A stretch of DNA of 22,140 bases, from contig JAQGAU010000995.1 in the NCBI GenBank assembly GCA_034698045.1, forward strand, positions 1 to 22,140, in the 5' to 3' direction. Made by a program: the position numbers and the translations under genes. The stretch comes from Paramacrobiotus richtersi. Its lineage: Eukaryota > Tardigrada > Eutardigrada > Parachela > Macrobiotidae. Below the pieces are notes generated by a model. That model was not told the origin of the DNA. It saw nothing but the letters and a program-made list of their open reading frames with translations, and searched no databases. Positions 18,437-22,140 of this stretch are shown here, piece after piece; position 1 is the first letter of the stretch, and each line of letters starts with the position of its first letter.

Positions 18437-19591
18437 TCAGCCCTGCGATGTAGTGCAACGCTGATTCTCCAGCTTTGGCAGAAGAAGTTTCCTTACCGAA
18501 ACGACTGCATTCGTGGTGGTGTTCGGAAAGCACCGGCTGACGAAAGCGCTGGCCGTTTCATTATTGCACCAGTCGGTGCTGCAGTAGTGGACGGTCCATA
18601 TTCGTCGCGTACTAAAACGGGCGTCCGCTGTCACACACTCGTCTGGTTCGTCCCCCGGGTAGACGCATCCCCGTTCGAACCACATCCTGGGCTGAAGCGG
18701 TCTTCCCGCCAACAGGGCCTTCTCTATGTCTGCGGCTGATTCCATATAAGCTTGAGAGATCCACACTGCACAATACCCTTTCTGCACAAACACCATCCCG
18801 ATGTTGTTTTTGGGCGGTTGACGTTCAGGGCAGGTGACCACTGCGTTGGGCTTGTCGGCGGGGGAGTTATTGCACAGGCTGTCAGGTGGGATATCTTTTT
18901 TTCGGGTCTCCACAGGAGTAACACATAGTAGCACGCCTGTAAAAAAAGCCTCAAAACCATAATGATTCGCCGAGTGTAACCGGTTACAATATTATGGAGA
19001 TACAAGTGTCGATTATAACGTATACAGGGCGAGTGGAAACGAGAACGAGTTCCGGTACCTCCATGTGCATTAGTAGTTAGATGTGTACCGTACATATTTG
19101 GGAAGGGAGCTAAACTTAAATCGGTCATGGCAAGATTTTCACTTCTGAAAACTCGCCCCCGAACACTGGGGTGAGTGGCTGTTTGCCCCTGAGCCGTCTG
19201 TCCCGCATTTGCGAGGTTTTTGTTGTTGACTAGCTTTTTGCTTATCGCTGTATCGTGTGTACTCGTAGTAGCTACATACAAAAAAAGGTCATGGCAGGAG
19301 TGAATGGAAAAAGAGAATCAGCTGCCAAGGGCTAGGAAAGCGGCGTCAAAGTGAAAGTGCTCCCAAAAAAGGGTGTTAAGATGTAACAATTTTTTTACTT
19401 CTAATGCACGGAGGATTGCTATGAAATATTTGCTGCAGCTGGGGCAGCTGCTTTGCTCCACATTCCTCCAAGTGCAAGCGCAGCTGACTGCTGTATTAGA
19501 TATTCCTACATGCATACCCAAAGGGCAAAATGGCAATCAGTGTCAGCACAATTAGAATCACTCGTGACGACAACAAGCCAGTATTTCGCAT
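18437..19591 (-). CDS. Ly6/three-finger-like secreted protein, frameshifted
   Basis: Exon 1 is 19591-19518: ATG, then a strong signal peptide (core VILIVLTLIAILPF), donor GG|GTATGC. An in-frame ATG at 19606 is an alternative start. After a 581-nt intron ending CTTTTTTTACAG, exon 2 begins at 18936 and the phase matches, giving PFG-RATMCYSCGDP. The frame then breaks in a run of seven A (18902-18896). One base fewer would continue into KKDIPPDSLCNNSPADKPN and on to the stop at 18437. The mature part has ten cysteines (CYSC, SLC, TC, GYC, GC, EC, HYCSTDWCNN, RC), the pattern of three-finger/Ly6 domains, whose end is normally C-x-x-D-x-C-N. Such proteins are secreted or GPI-anchored. A possible donor GTAAGG at 18496 (phase 0) would end exon 2 after AVVS. 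The break may be a sequencing error or real decay. Confidence 0.8.
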
Positions 19592-19606
19592 TCCTAAGAG
19601 CGTCAT

Positions 19607-19974
19607 CGCTGCTAAAGTTCCGCGCAAGAATTTTGTACTGTGTGATGACGCAGTCAGCGTGGTATTCTCGACATGCTGTAAAAACAAAAGATTTGCACGC
19701 TCAGATGCAGAAACTGGCGACGCTTGATTTTGCAAATAGTGTCACGGATTGCATCGGTAAGAACAGTTGATAACAGCCATACCGTGCTTTTGAAAGTGCA
19801 AAGATGAACCCACATTATGCAATGGCCGCTGGGTCTCTTACCTCAATAGCCCGGTTTTTAGACTGCAACGAGAAACCGAACATTATATAAACACAGTATA
19901 AGAATAATTAATGTGTCTATTGGTATCCAGATAACTATGTATGTGCAGCCAGAGTCGCCCTTTCTTACGAAGCA
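19607..19974. other. 5' flank of the Ly6-like gene, no other gene seen
   Basis: A good acceptor-like TTTGTTTTTACAG lies on the minus strand near 19675, so a non-coding first exon further upstream is possible. No TATA box is evident. Confidence 0.4.
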
Positions 19975-20113
19975 TAGGCCGAAGCTGCTCGCTAGTAATT
20001 AAGAGAATGATTGTATTGTTTACTCTATACCTAGATATATCTATAGAAGTATCTAGATATAGAAACAATTCTGTGTTGTTCTCTTAATTACTAGCGAGTG
20101 GCTTCGCATCGGC
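19975..20113. repeat. MITE-like long hairpin
   Basis: Perfect 20-base arms CTCGCTAGTAATTAAGAGAA (19988-20007) and reverse complement (20079-20098) are extended outward by CGAAGC/GCTTCG. They are extended inward by imperfect pairing of the AGATATATCTA/TAGATATA sequences, so most of the 130 bases can fold back. It has no coding capacity. The form fits a miniature inverted-repeat element; an obvious target-site duplication is not seen. Confidence 0.75.
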
Positions 20114-20404
20114 ACACATAAGAAAAGCTCTCGTCGTTTGCCTAGAGCTACATCTAAGTATGAGGGAGACTATTTTAAAGAAAATTTATCGACCAATCGA
20201 GCTCGAGGACGCCTGGGAGTGAATCCGAAAAGGCGAGATAGCATAGTCTCCTGTGCTACGAGCCTAAGGCCATGAATGACGGCGAATTGTGTTTCGTGAT
20301 ACTGTGTTACCAATGAAAATATCGCTTTGCGGTAGTTACTGGCGATTTGTGGCGCAGGGTCATCTTTCTTCGGCTGAAAGGCAGTAAATACTGGGGGATA
20401 AGAA

Positions 20405-20620
20405 AACACAACACTGTGTTTAGTTTGGCAACCAGAAAAAGCGGATTCTGTGCCACAGTTCGCCAGTTAGCGCCAGAGTAGTAAACACAGAGGCATTCCA
20501 CACCGGTGACCGTTCCACTTCCCGATACAGTGACACATATGACGTCAGTGCAGAAACAGCCAAACACAGTGACTACGAGGGCGGTTGCACTGGTGACTTG
20601 TCATCTTTAAGATTCTCTCA
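20405..20620 (-). other. Possible exon, Ly6-like N-terminal part
   Basis: The minus frame is open from a TGA near 20620. It reads TALVVTVFGCFCTDVICVTV, then SGSGTVTGVECLCVYYSGAN: a hydrophobic stretch followed by a C-x-C start reminiscent of a secreted cysteine-rich domain. CAAGTCACCAG could be an acceptor. There is no in-frame ATG and no confirmed donor. It could be the decayed start of a third Ly6-like paralog; support is weak. Confidence 0.25.
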
Positions 20621-21115
20621 TAAGCGTCCTGGAGCTCGATTGGACATGATTTATTTTTTCTAAAATTGTTTCAAGCTTAGAATTAAATATGTACAAAATA
20701 TGAACCTTGTCCGAATTTAAAATGTCGTGTCGACGTCTTGTTCGTTTACTAGCTTCTGACAGTAAGAAAATAGTGTAAGGTAATTCAACCGGTTAAGGCA
20801 AATCACAATCAACTAAATCGAATCATCCATAAGCAAAACTAAAGTAAGACGAATTAAAGGTGAACTGCAATACAGCAAAGTAAAATAAACTAAAAATTCA
20901 AATCTTGGATGAAAATGCGAATAAAAACGACGATAAAAAAACCGAATCACATTGCGGAAAAATCCGTAATTGCTTGGAAGCATGAACGGTTAAGGTTACG
21001 GGAACTGGTTTGGACTGTTCTAGACTGGTTTGAGAAATTGTTGAGGACCGAAAGTCGTGTAGCTAAACAATAATCCAGAAATTGGTCTGTAATAATTATA
21101 CAGTCCGGTGCTTAC
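20621..21115. other. AT-rich non-coding stretch
   Basis: A-rich, AACTAAA-type degenerate sequence (about 20790-20945). If the exon at 21199-21116 uses its donor, a downstream exon should lie here, but none was recognised. Confidence 0.4.
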
Positions 21116-21199
21116 TTCTGGGTAGCATTTGGCAATCGCTTCCTCAAATGTGTGCGAATTGCAGTAGTCCGTGGTGCAGTAGATATATCGCACACCCAG
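21116..21199 (-). CDS. Isolated Ly6-like exon, paralog of 18.4-19.6 kb gene
   Basis: This 84-base, phase-0 exon follows acceptor CTCTTTACAG and precedes donor GTAAGC (21115). It encodes LGVRYIYCTTDYCNSHTFEE, then AIAKCYPE. It aligns with the 18.4-kb gene: VRYIYCTTDYCN with IWTVHYCSTDWCN, and AIAKCYPE with AFVSRCFPN. Both copies have a GTAAG donor-like site soon after the last cysteine. Without splicing at the donor the frame runs on to TAG at 21020. No upstream exon carrying the CxxC start was found up to the window end, so this is part of a gene with long introns or a remnant. Confidence 0.7.
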
Positions 21200-21635
21200 C
21201 TGTAAAGAGTCGTGTTTTCCTTGAGATCGACTCACTCACTCTGATCGATCGAGTCAGTAGTGCTTGTCACATATGTATAGTTAAAAGTTGCGATGATCGC
21301 CAAACGAATTAATGCTTGCGAAACATTGAGTAAATTAAACGGAACTTCTCTTTCAAATTAGCCAAAAGTTCAAAACCGACAATGTGAAAAACGTAATTGC
21401 GTAACGCTTCCACGGTCAAGCTTCAGAAAACTACCGAAAGTTACACCAGATGCAGAACCATGCACTCAGGGAAGTTTACGGGGCACTAACTAGAGGAAAT
21501 ACAAAGAAAGATATCTGTCCTATCGTGTAAAACTTGGTTGATTCTATAGGAAACCTTTTTCAGATTAACTATGTCATTTCCCTATATTAAACTAAAGAAT
21601 TAAATGTAAAGTATGGTCAGGACTCAGGGCCGCCG

Positions 21636-21698
21636 ATGTCCTCAATAGATATGTATCTAGTTGCGTTGTTTTCCTTGCCGCTTTACGCACTGCAGCCG
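21636..21698 (+). CDS. Possible signal-peptide first exon
   Basis: ATG at 21636 (in-frame ATG also at 21651) encodes MSSIDMYLVALFSLPLYALQ-P, a plausible signal peptide. A donor-like GTATGTG follows at 21699 in phase 0. No second exon is confirmed; the open frame at about 21745-21843 on the same strand is a candidate but the phase is not convincing. Confidence 0.3.
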
Positions 21699-21699
21699 G

Positions 21700-22140
21700 T
21701 ATGTGATCTTTGTTCGGTCTGGTAATAAGGAAGGGAACAAAGAAGGAGCGAGCGAGTCCATTGGTAACTTCATACGGCTACTGCTGAAAGACGTGAGGGA
21801 CTGTTACCCCAGACGGCTGATACTGGATGAGGGGATCTTTTAGTCTCAGGTCGAAACCGTACAAGCCCCTAAGCGCATGTCACAGCTGGCAGTTTTTGTC
21901 ACAGCTGGCAGTTTTAAAGTTTTGATATCAGCATTTTGCTTACATGCTGTACGGCTAAGCAGCACCATACTGCAGTTGTGAAAGTGAAAAGTTGGACCGA
22001 CATTGTCCTTTTGGCTATTTTGACAGGTTATTGCTCAACATGGCCAAAAGGCTTGTACAAAGGGGTGCGGGTTCTATCAGTTCAGGTACCTTCAGATACA
22101 TCCTTTTAACTATTGCATGGTACACTTTATCACCAACTTG
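21700..22140. other. Right edge, no supported gene, one tandem duplication
   Basis: A 19-base unit GTCACAGCTGGCAGTTTTT is repeated almost exactly (21879-21897, 21898-21916). No exon, RNA gene or element is otherwise supported to the end of the window. Confidence 0.5.

Noticed and set aside
18724-19281. 185-codon minus-strand frame overlapping Ly6-like exon 2
   Set aside because: It runs through the intron of the Ly6-like gene in another frame; the cysteine-rich frame with matched phase to exon 1 is much better supported.

Overview
The window looks like a piece of an invertebrate nuclear genome, most likely a tardigrade (Hypsibius-like); the species is an inference. The genes are split by short GT-AG introns. 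They encode a rhodopsin-type GPCR, a secreted leucine-rich-repeat (LRR) protein and small cysteine-rich secreted proteins. Between them lie long non-coding, minisatellite-rich stretches. There are no rRNA, tRNA, phage or bacterial-operon signals. Almost all genes had to be rebuilt by joining exons, because the long open frames are only fragments of them.

Layout: (1) 666-1272, minus: a three-exon secreted protein with two copies of a cysteine module. (2) 2257-3556, plus: a two-exon secreted LRR/LRRCT protein. (3) 3761-4267, plus: a six-cysteine secreted exon without a start. (4) 4877-5863, minus: a class A GPCR with an apparent frameshift in TM7. (5) 6551-7437 and 13947-15994: the pieces of one berberine-bridge-enzyme-like (BBE) FAD-linked oxidase. 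The N-terminal and middle exons are on the minus strand at 13.9-16.0 kb. The next exon is on the PLUS strand at 7.1 kb. The C-terminal exon is on the minus strand at 6.6-6.8 kb. Two in-frame stops and a missing FAD-binding exon mark it as a pseudogene broken by rearrangement. (6) 7.8-13.9 kb: repeat territory with two oppositely oriented 9-bp minisatellites sharing a flank, an AT-rich array, a 72-bp higher-order satellite bracketed by GTACC/GGTACG clusters, and foldback elements. (7) 18437-19591, minus: a two-exon Ly6/three-finger-like secreted protein with a likely homopolymer frameshift. (8) 21116-21199, minus: an isolated exon paralogous to its C-terminal end.

The genes do not form a pathway. 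Common themes are secreted or surface proteins and gene decay. The strongest results are the exon-inverted flavoenzyme pseudogene, which may have been acquired by horizontal transfer, the pair of inverted minisatellites beside its fragments, and a small cysteine-module protein family that I do not recognise. I see no evidence of a new defence or mobile gene system.
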